Positions 17,633 to 26,000 are shown, counted from the stretch's first letter. The stretch is DNA of 64,000 nt from an uncultured Clostridia bacterium (GCA_944366945.1 CALVWJ010000009.1:1-64000), one strand, 5' to 3'. Notes: generated by a model not told the origin, from the letters alone. Made by a program: numbers and translations.

Positions 17633-19954
17633 ATGAACGAAAATGGAATGGAGAACCGGGTGCTAGAAGCGCTCCGCCGTGAAGGGCGACCGCTCGCGCC
17701 AGAAACGGTTTTTGAAGCATTTGAAGCAGAGGAACGCGACGCGGTTGCATCTGCCGTGGAACAGCTGTTGGGGGAAAGCAGGCTGATCCTTACGCGCAAA
17801 CGCAAACTCGCGCTTCCCGAACAAACGGGGCTAATTTATGGGCGCATCCAAGGCAATGCCAGAGGATATGGCTTTTTTATCCCGGAAGATGGGAGCCCGG
17901 ATCTGTTTATCCCCGCAGACGCGATGCACGGCGCAATGCACGGCGACAAAGTTTGGGTAAGGCAAGCGGATACGGTCAGCCGCAATGGAAACGCAGAGGC
18001 AGAAGTGATGCTGATTGCCATCCGCGCACAAGCAAATATCGTAGGGACGTTTGAGCAAGGGCAGGGCGCGCCAGGCGGCTATGTGATCCCGGATGATTCG
18101 CGGATTTATTCGGATCTGCTCGTTTATGAAGCTGCGAGCGGTGGCGCAAAACATGGCGATAAAGTGGTTGCAAAGATCACGCAGTATCCAGATGGCAGGC
18201 GTCCCTTAATGGGTGAGGTGATCGAGGTACTGGGCGGAAAAGACGAGGCTGGAACGGATATTCTGTCCGTTATAAGGCGCATGGACTTGCCCGAAGCATT
18301 TACCAAGGCATCCCTGCGCCAGGCTCGCACCTTGAATAAACCGGTAGACGCGGATGCGATTGCACGGCGCGAAGATTTGCGCGGCCAATGCATTATCACG
18401 ATTGACGGCGCGGATGCAAAGGATCTGGATGACGCGGTGTCATTGAAAAAGCTGAAGGATGGCTGGCTGCTTTGCGTACACATCGCGGATGTAAGCTACT
18501 ATGTGCATCCAGGAACAGCGCTCGATGCAGATGCGTATAAGCGCGGCACGAGCGTGTATTTCCCAGACCGTGTGCTTCCGATGTTTCCGCCGGAGGTAAG
18601 CAATGGCGTATGCTCGCTCAATGAAGGCACGGAAAAGCTGACCCTTTCCTGCTTTATGGAAATTGGGAAAAATGGGAAAGTTCTGGCGCACCGCTTTTCA
18701 GAAACGGTAATTCGAACCGCGCACCGGATGACGTATGATGCCGTAAACGCAATTTTTGATGGCGATGCCGCACTGCGTGAAAAATATGCGGATGTTGTGC
18801 CGATGCTGGAGGAAATGCGCGCTTTAATGCAATTGCTCAATGCGCAGCGCGTGAAGCGCGGCAGCCTTGATTTTGATCTGGATGAAGCGAAAATTACGCT
18901 CAATGCGGCAGGAAAACCCACGGAGGTTTCCATTGCAACGCGCGGCCCCGCCAACCGGATGATTGAAGAATTCATGCTCATTGCAAACGAAACCGTAGCG
19001 GCGCATGCGTTTTCCATGGGCTTTCCGCTGATCTACCGCGTGCATGAAACGCCGGATAAGACAAAGCTCGCAGATCTCAACGCATTTTTAAATACGCTGG
19101 GATATGGCATGAAAAACGTAGGCAATGTAAAGGCGCAGACGTTCCAGCGCATCCTTCAAAAGGCGAAGGGCACAAAGGAGGAAAATGTTGTGAACCGCGT
19201 GGTGTTGCGCACTATGAAAAAGGCACGCTATGCACCGGAATGCCTGGGCCATTTCGGGTTAGCTGCACCGTGTTATTGCCATTTTACCTCACCTATCCGC
19301 CGCTATCCCGACCTTATGGTGCACCGGATTCTGCGCGAGATCCTGCGCGGGGAAATGACGAAGGAGCGCATTGATGAATATGGGGAAAAGCTCGGAGAGA
19401 TTGCGCAACACTGTTCAGAGCGTGAGGTCGCCGCGATGGAGGCGGAACGCGCCGCAGATGATTTGAAAAAGTGCGAATATATGCAAACTCGCATTGGAAC
19501 GGTGGAAACAGGCATTATATCGGGTGTAGCGCAATACGGGTTTTTTGTTCAGCTGAGCAACACGGTTGAGGGGATGGTGCGGGTATCCTCAATCGCGGGG
19601 GATTTTTACGTTTGTGATATGAAAAACTATCGCATGGTGGGCCGGAATTCCAAGCGCGTGTTTCGGCTCGGAGATCCTGTGCGCGTGCGTGTTGCCAGCG
19701 TAGACCTTGAAAACAGCAACGTGGATTTTGAGCTCGTTTCCAGCGCAAACGGCGGGGAAGCAAAGCTGCAAAACGGCCATAAGGGCAAAGAAGTGCAGCA
19801 TAAATCCAAAGCCGGAGCAAAAAGAAAGCAGATGGAGGAGCCACCTTCCGGAAAGGAAGAAAAGCCACAAGCTGCAAAACAAAAGCAAGGCGCTTCACGC
19901 CGCCGCCGCTCCAGAAACCCGGCCGGCAAAGTTGCAAAGGATGCGGGCAAATAG
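17633..19954 (+). CDS. rnr: ribonuclease R
   Basis: A 773-residue 3'-5' exoribonuclease of the RNase II/R family. In order: an N-terminal winged-helix region, two cold-shock (OB) domains, the RNB catalytic domain with DAKDLDDAVSL (magnesium-binding Asp residues), an S1 domain near 620-705, and a Lys/Arg/Ser-rich tail. RNase R degrades structured RNA and works with tmRNA and SmpB on defective messages, which fits the smpB-ssrA genes directly downstream. AAGAAGGTG lies before ATG 17633; the upstream part of the open frame overlaps the secG terminator and is not coding. Confidence 0.95.
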   Translation: MNENGMENRVLEALRREGRPLAPETVFEAFEAEERDAVASAVEQLLGESRLILTRKRKLALPEQTGLIYGRIQGNARGYGFFIPEDGSPDLFIPADAMHGAMHGDKVWVRQADTVSRNGNAEAEVMLIAIRAQANIVGTFEQGQGAPGGYVIPDDSRIYSDLLVYEAASGGAKHGDKVVAKITQYPDGRRPLMGEVIEVLGGKDEAGTDILSVIRRMDLPEAFTKASLRQARTLNKPVDADAIARREDLRGQCIITIDGADAKDLDDAVSLKKLKDGWLLCVHIADVSYYVHPGTALDADAYKRGTSVYFPDRVLPMFPPEVSNGVCSLNEGTEKLTLSCFMEIGKNGKVLAHRFSETVIRTAHRMTYDAVNAIFDGDAALREKYADVVPMLEEMRALMQLLNAQRVKRGSLDFDLDEAKITLNAAGKPTEVSIATRGPANRMIEEFMLIANETVAAHAFSMGFPLIYRVHETPDKTKLADLNAFLNTLGYGMKNVGNVKAQTFQRILQKAKGTKEENVVNRVVLRTMKKARYAPECLGHFGLAAPCYCHFTSPIRRYPDLMVHRILREILRGEMTKERIDEYGEKLGEIAQHCSEREVAAMEAERAADDLKKCEYMQTRIGTVETGIISGVAQYGFFVQLSNTVEGMVRVSSIAGDFYVCDMKNYRMVGRNSKRVFRLGDPVRVRVASVDLENSNVDFELVSSANGGEAKLQNGHKGKEVQHKSKAGAKRKQMEEPPSGKEEKPQAAKQKQGASRRRRSRNPAGKVAKDAGK

Positions 19955-19960
19955 TATAAT
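19932..19960 (+). promoter_or_regulatory. promoter of smpB, inside the 3' end of rnr
   Basis: TTGCAA (19932-19937), 17-base spacer, TATAAT (19955-19960). The transcript would start near 19967, which rules out the ATG at 19967 as a normal start and supports GTG 19988 for smpB. Confidence 0.7.
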
Positions 19961-19987
19961 AAAGCGATGGAGAAAGGGGTGAATCCG

Positions 19988-20452
19988 GTGCCGGTAAAGA
20001 AAGGTGTGCGGCAGATTGCGGAAAACCGCAAGGCAAGGCACGAATACTTCATCGAGGATACATATGAATGCGGCTTAGCGCTCGTAGGCACGGAGGTGAA
20101 GAGCATCCGAGCCGGCAAGGTAAACCTCAAGGATTCCTATGCGCAGGTAAAGAACGGGGAAGCCTTTATCATTGGCATGCATGTAAGCCCCTACGAGCAG
20201 GGAAACATTTTCAACGCGGATCCGTTTCGGCAGCGCAAGCTTCTGCTTCATAAGCAAGAAATTCGCAAATTGAATGCGCTTGCACAAACCGAAGGCTATA
20301 GCCTTATTCCACTAAGGCTCTATCTGCGCGATGGGCGCGTAAAGATGGAACTTGCGGTTGCAAAAGGGAAAAAGCTCTATGATAAGCGGCAGAGCATTGC
20401 AGAACGCGATGCAAAACGCGATATGGAACGCCGCATGAAGAATGCGGATTGA
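19988..20452 (+). CDS. smpB: SsrA-binding protein SmpB
   Basis: A 154-residue RNA-binding protein needed for tmRNA to enter stalled ribosomes. Family motifs seen are [38 protein letters not shown] and the C-terminal [15 protein letters not shown] with a basic tail. I chose GTG 19988 because AAAGGGG lies about 9 bases upstream and the nested promoter would start transcription at the upstream ATG. The tmRNA gene follows directly. Confidence 0.94.
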   Translation: MPVKKGVRQIAENRKARHEYFIEDTYECGLALVGTEVKSIRAGKVNLKDSYAQVKNGEAFIIGMHVSPYEQGNIFNADPFRQRKLLLHKQEIRKLNALAQTEGYSLIPLRLYLRDGRVKMELAVAKGKKLYDKRQSIAERDAKRDMERRMKNAD

Positions 20453-20477
20453 GGTTTTTCCAAACACGTAGTATAAT
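20449..20477 (+). promoter_or_regulatory. promoter of ssrA, overlapping the smpB stop codon
   Basis: TTGAGG (20449-20454), 17-base spacer, TATAAT (20472-20477). This predicts a precursor with about 50 bases of 5' leader before mature tmRNA. Confidence 0.7.
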
Positions 20478-20534
20478 AGTAAAAACAAAACATGCGCTTG
20501 TGAGCGGCATTGTATGATTCCAAGTGCATGCCAA

Positions 20535-20886
20535 GGGGCCGTAAATGGTTTCGACGGGGATCGCTGAAGCCGGATAAGCGAGCCGAAGCCCCGCGCTTCG
20601 TTAAAAGCGGGAAATTAAAAATAACTGACGAATCTAATTTCGTACCTGTCGCTGCTTAAGCAGTGACCGTCCGTCCCCGGTTGCCCACGACCGGGATCAC
20701 GGGCGTCATCAATGTGGGGAACCAGCTTGCGTAAGCTTTGCCGCAAGTGGGATTTCATGAAGCTACCAAAGTCTTGACCCTGCCGTTGGGGGCATGATGG
20801 AGGGAATGCCAAAACACCGGCTACGCTCGTAGAAAGTCTTGTGGACGGATTTTCGGACAGGAGTTCGACTCTCCTCGGCTCCACCA
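20535..20886 (+). ncRNA. ssrA: transfer-messenger RNA (tmRNA)
   Basis: The 5' end GGGGCCGTAAATGGTTTCGA pairs with the 3' end that reads GGTTCGA-type T-arm then CGGCTCCACCA; CCA is encoded. The tag frame starts at 20627 after AATAACT and reads GAC GAA TCT AAT TTC GTA CCT GTC GCT GCT TAA, so the tag is DESNFVPVAA preceded by the alanine from the tRNA-like part. tmRNA rescues stalled ribosomes with SmpB and marks the product for proteolysis. The minus-strand open frames here (EESRTPVRK and similar) are the well-known spurious translations of tmRNA. Confidence 0.95.
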
Positions 20887-20893
20887 GATGAGA

Positions 20894-20938
20894 ACCGCAA
20901 TTTTGATACAAAGCGTATCAAGGTTGCGGTACTTTTTT
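20894..20938 (+). terminator. intrinsic terminator of ssrA
   Basis: Outer stem ACCGCAA/TTGCGGT (20894-20900 with 20924-20930) encloses a second stem TTGATAC/GTATCAA; six Ts follow. Confidence 0.85.
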
Positions 20939-20947
20939 GTGTAAACA

Positions 20948-21056
20948 GCCTGTTCAGATAACTGGATCTGGCCACTCACAGTCATCGACACCGTTACTGT
21001 CCTTCGGGATGGGCTGCTGACGTTCAAATTTAAGGCGAGGTATGAGATTATGGCAT
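20948..21056 (+). pseudogene. possible 3' end of a large serine recombinase
   Basis: The plus-strand frame ending in TGA at 21056 reads VIDTVTVLRDGLLTFKFK and ends in YEIMA, similar in pattern to the extreme C-terminus of large serine recombinases. No start, catalytic domain or coiled-coil remains. It directly follows the ssrA terminator, a frequent integration site of mobile elements, so it may be scar from an earlier insertion. The resemblance is short and could be chance. Confidence 0.35.
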
Positions 21057-21086
21057 GATCAAAGAGTTAGAGCATAACCCACAGGT

Positions 21087-21767
21087 TTAGTGGCCTGTGG
21101 ATTCTGCTTTTCGTTTGATAAATAATTTAATTGTTATAATTATGATTGTCAGATAGATCAAAGCGCTGGAGATAGCAGATAGGGTAATCATGCTGCTTCC
21201 TTCACCTGCGTCGGAATTGACCATGATCAGTGTGTTCTGAAGAGTTAGGATAGAAACAAAGGCATCAATTAGGTTGATGGTCCTCAGCTCGTGGATCAGT
21301 GGGTGATATACCCTGCATCTCCGCATATTGACAATGGCCATGGTGATTTTATAGGTAGTATACGCCGCCATAGCGATAGCGGGAATCAGTCCCATGTTGG
21401 TTGGCTTTTGCATCAAAACCATCAGAGAGATCGGTGCAATCAAGACGATGTTCATCGCAAGCAGCGTAGCGGAACTGATGGAAAAGGCCTTCTGCCTCCA
21501 CAGCTGCTGCGTATCTGCGTCCTCTGTTCTGGTCACATATTCTGTATGCAGAACCATCCCTCAAACGGAAACCAGCAGCAGGTAATATACGCAAATACTA
21601 CCGTGCCAAATCGAAGATACATCCATTCCCATATACCCATGATATGCGGCGAAGATTACGGTGATGCAAAGAGAAACCCAGGCGCCCACAAAGGTTTTGA
21701 ACCTGTAATCTTTATTCCATTTTTCTCGGAACTGTTTGAACTGCGGGGGGTTCATCTGTTTCTTCAT
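21087..21767 (-). pseudogene. multi-pass membrane protein interrupted by an in-frame TGA
   Basis: Two open pieces lie in the same frame and are separated by a single TGA (21563-21561): an N-terminal 68 residues from ATG 21767 ending LLLVSV, and 157 residues resuming GMVLHTEYVTRTED. Together they give about 226 residues with five or six hydrophobic segments. A CGA-to-TGA change would explain the stop, as arginine fits the local pattern. The first part overlaps the TetR gene by 56 bp, so it was translated from the same operon. The downstream ATG 21557 could still yield a truncated product. Function unknown. Confidence 0.6.
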
Positions 21768-22365
21768 ATCGTATTTTCTTGACTCCCTCAAATGGACGAA
21801 TGCATTCCTCGATCACGCTAGCAACCATCTCTACGGAATCCCGGCAATCTGCGGTAATCCACTCCCGGACAATGGCAGCGGTGCCTTCGATGTAATAGGC
21901 GATGTAGTATTTCCAGTAAGACTCCGGGACGTCAAAACGCTGAAAAATCGGCTCTACAATGTACTTCTTGATATAGTCGAATTTCAGATTGGCCTGCATT
22001 TCCATGGGGTTGCGAAACGCCACCCGATAGAGGTCTTTGTGTTCGCTGACAAACCGCAGGTACGGGTGTAAATAGTCCTGCTTGATCAGAATCAGATTGG
22101 ATAAATCGGTGTGGCCAATTTCTTCGGCAATCCCCTTTTTTTCTGCAAAACAGGCCGAAAACCTTTGATTGACCATTTCCACCGTCTCGTTGACCAGATC
22201 GGCGATCGTTTCATAGTGGAGATAAAATGTGGATCGGTTCACGCCCGCTTTTTGACAAATCTCCTTTACCGTGATATATTCCAGATCCTTCTCCTTCAGC
22301 AGAGAGATCAGCGCCTCATCCATGCGGAGGGCGGTGTGAAAATATTTGCTCTCTGATTTGTTCAT
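21712..22365 (-). CDS. TetR family transcriptional regulator
   Basis: A 217-residue regulator. The N-terminal TetR helix-turn-helix reads ITVKEICQKAGVNRSTFYLHYETIADLV (about residues 30-57); the C-terminal part is a helical ligand-binding domain of the TetR_C_7-like type. GGAGGG precedes the ATG. It lies in a minus-strand operon between two small membrane-protein genes and probably controls them. A 14-bp-arm palindrome upstream (22939-22970) is a candidate operator. Confidence 0.85.
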   Translation of the reverse strand: MNKSESKYFHTALRMDEALISLLKEKDLEYITVKEICQKAGVNRSTFYLHYETIADLVNETVEMVNQRFSACFAEKKGIAEEIGHTDLSNLILIKQDYLHPYLRFVSEHKDLYRVAFRNPMEMQANLKFDYIKKYIVEPIFQRFDVPESYWKYYIAYYIEGTAAIVREWITADCRDSVEMVASVIEECIRPFEGVKKIRYEETDEPPAVQTVPRKME

Positions 22366-22386
22366 ATCCCGCCGCCCTCCTTCCGC

Positions 22387-22746
22387 TTATTCGGCTTCCT
22401 CACTGATTTCTTTTGCTAGCTGGACAATTTCAAAGGCATACTTGTGCTTACCGTTTTCCAGCAGTTTCCGGTAGATGGGATAATTGACCCCTACACCCAC
22501 AAGGCCGAGAACGCCGACGATTACGCCAATGACTAACATGGTCTGGCTTCCATCGCCAAGTACCCCCATAGAAAAGCACATCCCCACGCCCAGCACAAGA
22601 GCCATCAGCGTCCCGAAGGTATAGGCAAAAATATTCGCCGCGCTTTTGGCCTTGCGATCCAGCTTTTTTAAGGCCACTACTTTGGAGGCGTTTTTCGGTG
22701 CGTATTCATTGGCGATGGATTCGGCAAAAATTTTATCCGTGTTCAT
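22387..22746 (-). CDS. small membrane protein of unknown function
   Basis: A 119-residue protein with a charged N-terminal 40 residues, two membrane segments (about 43-65 and 72-92) and a charged C-terminus. ATG 22746 has AAGGAG 7 bases upstream. The same frame extends to a GTG at 22878 that also has a strong AAAGGAGG, but the extra 44 residues look unlike a protein start, so I prefer 22746. First gene of the TetR operon. Not recognised as a named family. Confidence 0.65.
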   Translation of the reverse strand: MNTDKIFAESIANEYAPKNASKVVALKKLDRKAKSAANIFAYTFGTLMALVLGVGMCFSMGVLGDGSQTMLVIGVIVGVLGLVGVGVNYPIYRKLLENGKHKYAFEIVQLAKEISEEAE

Positions 22747-23358
22747 ATTCATTCTCCTTTGGTCGAGATTGATTTCAGCTTTTGCTGACAGGATAAGCAT
22801 ATCCCTTTTCCCAAAGAAACGGAACAACACATTGGAAGATTTGTGTTGATTTCTGCGGCTCAAGCAGAAAAAATCCACTAATTATAAGCCTCCTTTCCGC
22901 TGCCACCTTTGGTTTTAGAGGGATCACATGTATCACAATTAGGGCCATTTACCAGAGTAAATCGCCCTAATGTATCGGCGGCCAAAAAAGAAGGAAAACA
23001 TTTCAATGATATTCCACAGCAATGGCAGATAGAGGATGTATAAGAAAGACTAACCGCCCCGAACTCGAATCAAGCTGACAGCAGATATGGAAAGAGAAAG
23101 CAAACCTGCCGGCAGCATTCACGTTGCATGGATGGCGGCGGCTCCTTTGCCATGATACCCGGTGTTGACAGTTTTCGAAAGATCGAAGAAATACCACCGA
23201 AAAATGAACCCCACATAAAAAGAAAAAAACATGATTACAGCAGATAGTGAAATGACCCCTCTATGCTCCTACTTTTTGCTCTTAAAACATTAGACAACAT
23301 GCTGACAACAAGCAAAACGATTCTCGCTCAAAAAACAAACCCATTCTCGCGTCTTTAG
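22747..23358. other. 612-bp AT-rich intergenic stretch
   Basis: No gene seen apart from the possible upstream extension of the preceding gene. It contains the palindrome at 22939-22970. Short minus-strand frames near 23003-23197 have no support. Confidence 0.5.
22939..22970. promoter_or_regulatory. palindrome, candidate TetR operator
   Basis: A 14-bp inverted repeat with one mismatch and a CAGA centre (TTAGGGC-C-ATTTAC, CAGA, GTAAAT-C-GCCCTAA). It is upstream of the TetR-containing operon and not followed by Ts, so an operator is more likely than a terminator. Confidence 0.45.
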
Positions 23359-23727
23359 GCGTTACCCTTTCCTAAAATCATCTTTTATAAACTTATCAAT
23401 GAAATATTCTCTTCACACAATGAAATTGCTCTGTATACCGTATCAATTGCAAGCGGCATAGGGACATTTCTAACGTTGAAGATTGGAATAAAGTTTTCCA
23501 AAGACCAGACATATGTAAATGTTATCTTATCCGATGACAAGGAATCCATCACTGCCTTACTGGAGTTATTATGCGAAAATAGGATAACAAATCTGGCAAC
23601 AGACGGTTATACACGTGATTGGCAAAAAACAGTTGCCGTTACCGCCTATGCGGCAACGAAAGAGCAGAGCCGTTTGATTGATAGATATCTGTTAAGCTGC
23701 AGCACAAAGTTTAAAAGACTGATTTAA
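23359..23727 (+). pseudogene. remnant of a hypothetical protein
   Basis: An open plus-strand stretch of about 122 codons after an in-frame TAG (23356-23358), ending RYLLSCSTKFKRLI. It has no ATG near its beginning, only an internal TTG (23476) with no good ribosome binding site. It may be the C-terminal part of a longer gene whose 5' end is lost. The middle (TYVNVILSDDKESITALLELL) looks like a real alpha/beta domain, but I do not recognise it. Confidence 0.35.
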
Positions 23728-23766
23728 AAACAGTGAAAGAACTTATCGAACTTAGGCAAGAACCTC

Positions 23767-23973
23767 GTGCTGTTTATGCCCGGGGATTTCATTTTCTGGA
23801 CAAAGACAAACTCTCACTGCGGATGCTGGAACGAGATCCAGCATGTCGGCATTTATATAGAAAACGGACGCTGCAAGCAGTGGGGAAGGCCGGGTTGTCA
23901 TGAGAGAAATCTGAGAAAGGAGCAATTGCGATCTGTTTATGTATGCAAGACAAAAATAATGGAGGAAATATGA
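23767..23973 (+). pseudogene. NlpC/P60-like hydrolase remnant
   Basis: The frame reads MPGDFIFWTKTNSH, then CWNEIQHVGIYIENG, close to the NlpC/P60 pattern PGDLIFW...HVGIYIGNG around the catalytic histidine. The catalytic cysteine half is missing and the frame becomes unrelated after about 45 residues. Such hydrolases are common in conjugative elements, so this fits decayed mobile DNA. Confidence 0.5.
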
Positions 23974-24579
23974 GAAATATAACAAGCATGGCAGTTATTG
24001 CCACCCTTTCTTGCATTGCCATAATTCTTGGCATATTTGCGCTCAGTGAAAAGTATAATACCGAAAATCAGTCCATTGATATTCTTCCCGTTACGACACC
24101 AAAGCCAGCGGTAACAGATACTATATCTTAGACTCCTATTCTAACACCGCAGAGTTCTCAATCATGGATACTGCCCGGAAACACTACTTCCTCGATAGCA
24201 CTATCAGACGAAGATGGCGACGTTTTTACCCTTACCATTGAAGGAAAAACGTATCTGCCACATATGGCGTCGATGAAGATATTTTAGATCCCCTCGGGGT
24301 GGCTTCCAACTTCTTTCCTGCCCGGACAAGACGGAATGTGTGTGGTGCATGGACACAGAAACCGGATGCATTTGCGGGTGCTGGAAAAGGTAGAGCTTGC
24401 CAATACTATCACTGTAACCATGCATGACAAAACGGTCTATACCTATACCATTAGTGACATCAAAATTTATAAAAATACGGCAGCTTTCAAGCTTCACTAA
24501 CGGAGGGAAAGTCTTTACTTACGCAATCTGTTATCCATTTCAATATAGCGGAAATGCGCCAGGAAAAATCCCCATAATT
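23970..24579 (+). pseudogene. degraded sortase
   Basis: It begins at ATG 23970 with GGAGG upstream and a membrane segment (ITSMAVIATLSCIAIILGIF). A stop at 24129 and shifts of frame follow. The later pieces are clearly sortase: VVHGHRNRMHLRVLEKVE (substrate-pocket His), the VYTYTISDIKIYKNTAAF strand, and GGKVFTYAICYPFQYSGNAPGK carrying the catalytic Cys in TYAICYPF. The sequence leaves the family after GNAPGK at about 24565. It lies upstream of the giant wall-anchored adhesin, its probable former substrate. Class B or D is uncertain. Confidence 0.7.
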
Positions 24580-24610
24580 ACACAAATAGCCACCGCTACT
24601 AGACACAATG

Positions 24611-24633
24611 TTCGTAAAATATGTAAAATTACG
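24611..24633 (+). repeat. left inverted repeat flanking the tyrosine recombinase
   Basis: A 23-bp sequence starting TTCGTAA and ending TTACG, exactly repeated in reverse orientation at 25978-26000. The arms (CGTAA and TTACG) are themselves palindromic around an asymmetric centre, the layout of tyrosine-recombinase core sites. Confidence 0.75.
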
Positions 24634-24666
24634 AAAATGGCTAAAATAAGCCTGCAACTGTATATC

Positions 24667-24695
24667 ATTCTACACTAAATAAAGTACTACGTCAA
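24667..24695 (-). promoter_or_regulatory. outward-facing promoter inside the putative invertible segment
   Basis: On the minus strand: TTGACG (24695-24690), 17-base spacer, TAGAAT (24672-24667). In the present orientation it transcribes left, against the sortase remnant. If the segment between the inverted repeats flipped, it would sit near the right repeat and face the adhesin gene. Confidence 0.6.
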
Positions 24696-24794
24696 TCAGA
24701 ATTTAGGTAGAAGATAGATAACGCTGCGTATTTAGGCGTTTTTTAACAACCTTTTTAGCCGTCAAATAAGCCGTCAGAAAGGAGACATAGGCAA

Positions 24795-25907
24795 ATGTCA
24801 AGAAAAGGAGAAAATATTTATCTCAGAAAAGATGGGAGATGGGAAGGTCGGTATATCAAAGGCCGAAAACCCGATGGAAAAGCCAAATTTGGTTCTATTT
24901 ATGGAAAAAGTTACAGCGATGTAAAAATAAGGCTTGTACATATTAAATCAGAACTCTACCAAGATGATACGTCACTTGTCATTTATGGTAATGGAACGCT
25001 TCATGACTGGTTGGAATATTGGCTGGAAGCAATTGTAAGGCAAAATATTAAAGATAGCACATACTTCAGCTATCGGAGAATACTTGAAACACATATTTAC
25101 CCTTATCTTGGCGAAAAAAATATTCAAAAGCTTTCATGCGAGAATATTCAACAAACTGTTGATGTACTCATGAAAGGTATATCAGCTGGAACACTCAACA
25201 ACGTGTGCAGACTTTTAAAGTCTGCGCTTTGCACTGCTTTTGAAAGAGGCGTAATAAAAATGAATCCATATCACTCTATAAAAAAGCCTAAAGTTCATAG
25301 AGCTCGCCCTCGTGTTCTGACTCGTAATGAACAGGAAATTTTAGAGCGTATGCTGCGCCAGGAAAATAGTTTTGAATATCTACTCTGTCTTTATACAGGC
25401 CTTCGCGTTGGGGAACTTTCTGCACTTCGATGGGAGGATGTGGATCTTAAAAACAATATACTCCATATCAATCGTACAGCACAACGGTTAGCGTCGGGAA
25501 AAATGCAAAGTGAGAAAACAAGACTCACTGTTGGGACGCCTAAATCGGCTTCATCAGCACGACAAATCCCTTTGCCCGCATTTATTGCCAATATTCTAAG
25601 AGAACAAAAAACAAACAAAGAAACGGGAACCGGATTCCTGCTCCCTGGGAAAAACGGTCTTTGTCGAGATCCGCGTAGCATACAGCACAAACTTAATACT
25701 ATTTGTACAAAAGTGGGGCTTGATGATGTTCATATGCATACACTAAGGCATACGTTTGCAACCCGCTGCTTAGAAAATGGTGTCAGATACGATATATTGA
25801 GTGATCTGCTCGGGCATTCTTCGGTTAGAATCACTCTGGATTACTACGTCCACTGTTCAATGCAAGATAAGAGAGAGAGTATGGAAAAATTTGTGATGGC
25901 GGCATGA
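24795..25907 (+). CDS. tyrosine recombinase/integrase
   Basis: A 370-residue phage-type integrase. It has an N-terminal AP2-like arm-binding segment (RKDGRWEGRYIKGR), a SAM-like core-binding domain (about 65-165) and a catalytic domain with Arg204 (TGLRVGEL), His315-x-x-Arg318 (HTLRH), His341 (LGHSSVRIT) and the nucleophile Tyr350 or 351. All catalytic residues are present. AAGGAG lies about 11 bases upstream of the ATG. It stands alone between inverted repeats, not beside excisionase or conjugation genes, so it may act as an invertase; an integrase left over from a lost element is the alternative. Confidence 0.9.
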   Translation: MSRKGENIYLRKDGRWEGRYIKGRKPDGKAKFGSIYGKSYSDVKIRLVHIKSELYQDDTSLVIYGNGTLHDWLEYWLEAIVRQNIKDSTYFSYRRILETHIYPYLGEKNIQKLSCENIQQTVDVLMKGISAGTLNNVCRLLKSALCTAFERGVIKMNPYHSIKKPKVHRARPRVLTRNEQEILERMLRQENSFEYLLCLYTGLRVGELSALRWEDVDLKNNILHINRTAQRLASGKMQSEKTRLTVGTPKSASSARQIPLPAFIANILREQKTNKETGTGFLLPGKNGLCRDPRSIQHKLNTICTKVGLDDVHMHTLRHTFATRCLENGVRYDILSDLLGHSSVRITLDYYVHCSMQDKRESMEKFVMAA

Positions 25908-25912
25908 AGCAT

Positions 25913-25969
25913 AAGCCGTCAAAATTGGTCACCACCATTTCAAATTGTGGCATAAAATCGGCTTTTTTT
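25913..25969 (+). terminator. terminator of the recombinase gene
   Basis: AAGCCG (25913-25918) pairs with CGGCTT (25959-25964), enclosing a second stem CCAC/GTGG; seven Ts follow. Located just inside the right inverted repeat. Confidence 0.6.
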
Positions 25970-25977
25970 AATTTGTC

Positions 25978-26000
25978 CGTAATTTTACATATTTTACGAA
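25978..26000 (-). repeat. right inverted repeat flanking the tyrosine recombinase
   Basis: Exact reverse complement of 24611-24633. It lies 456 bp upstream of the adhesin start. Confidence 0.75.

Noticed and set aside
20860..20886. Direct repeat of the ssrA 3' end as an attachment site
   Set aside because: I did not notice a second copy in the window; needs a whole-contig search.
20615..21027. Minus-strand frames containing EESRTPVRKS or RGESNSCPK
   Set aside because: These are antisense translations of tmRNA, a known annotation artefact.
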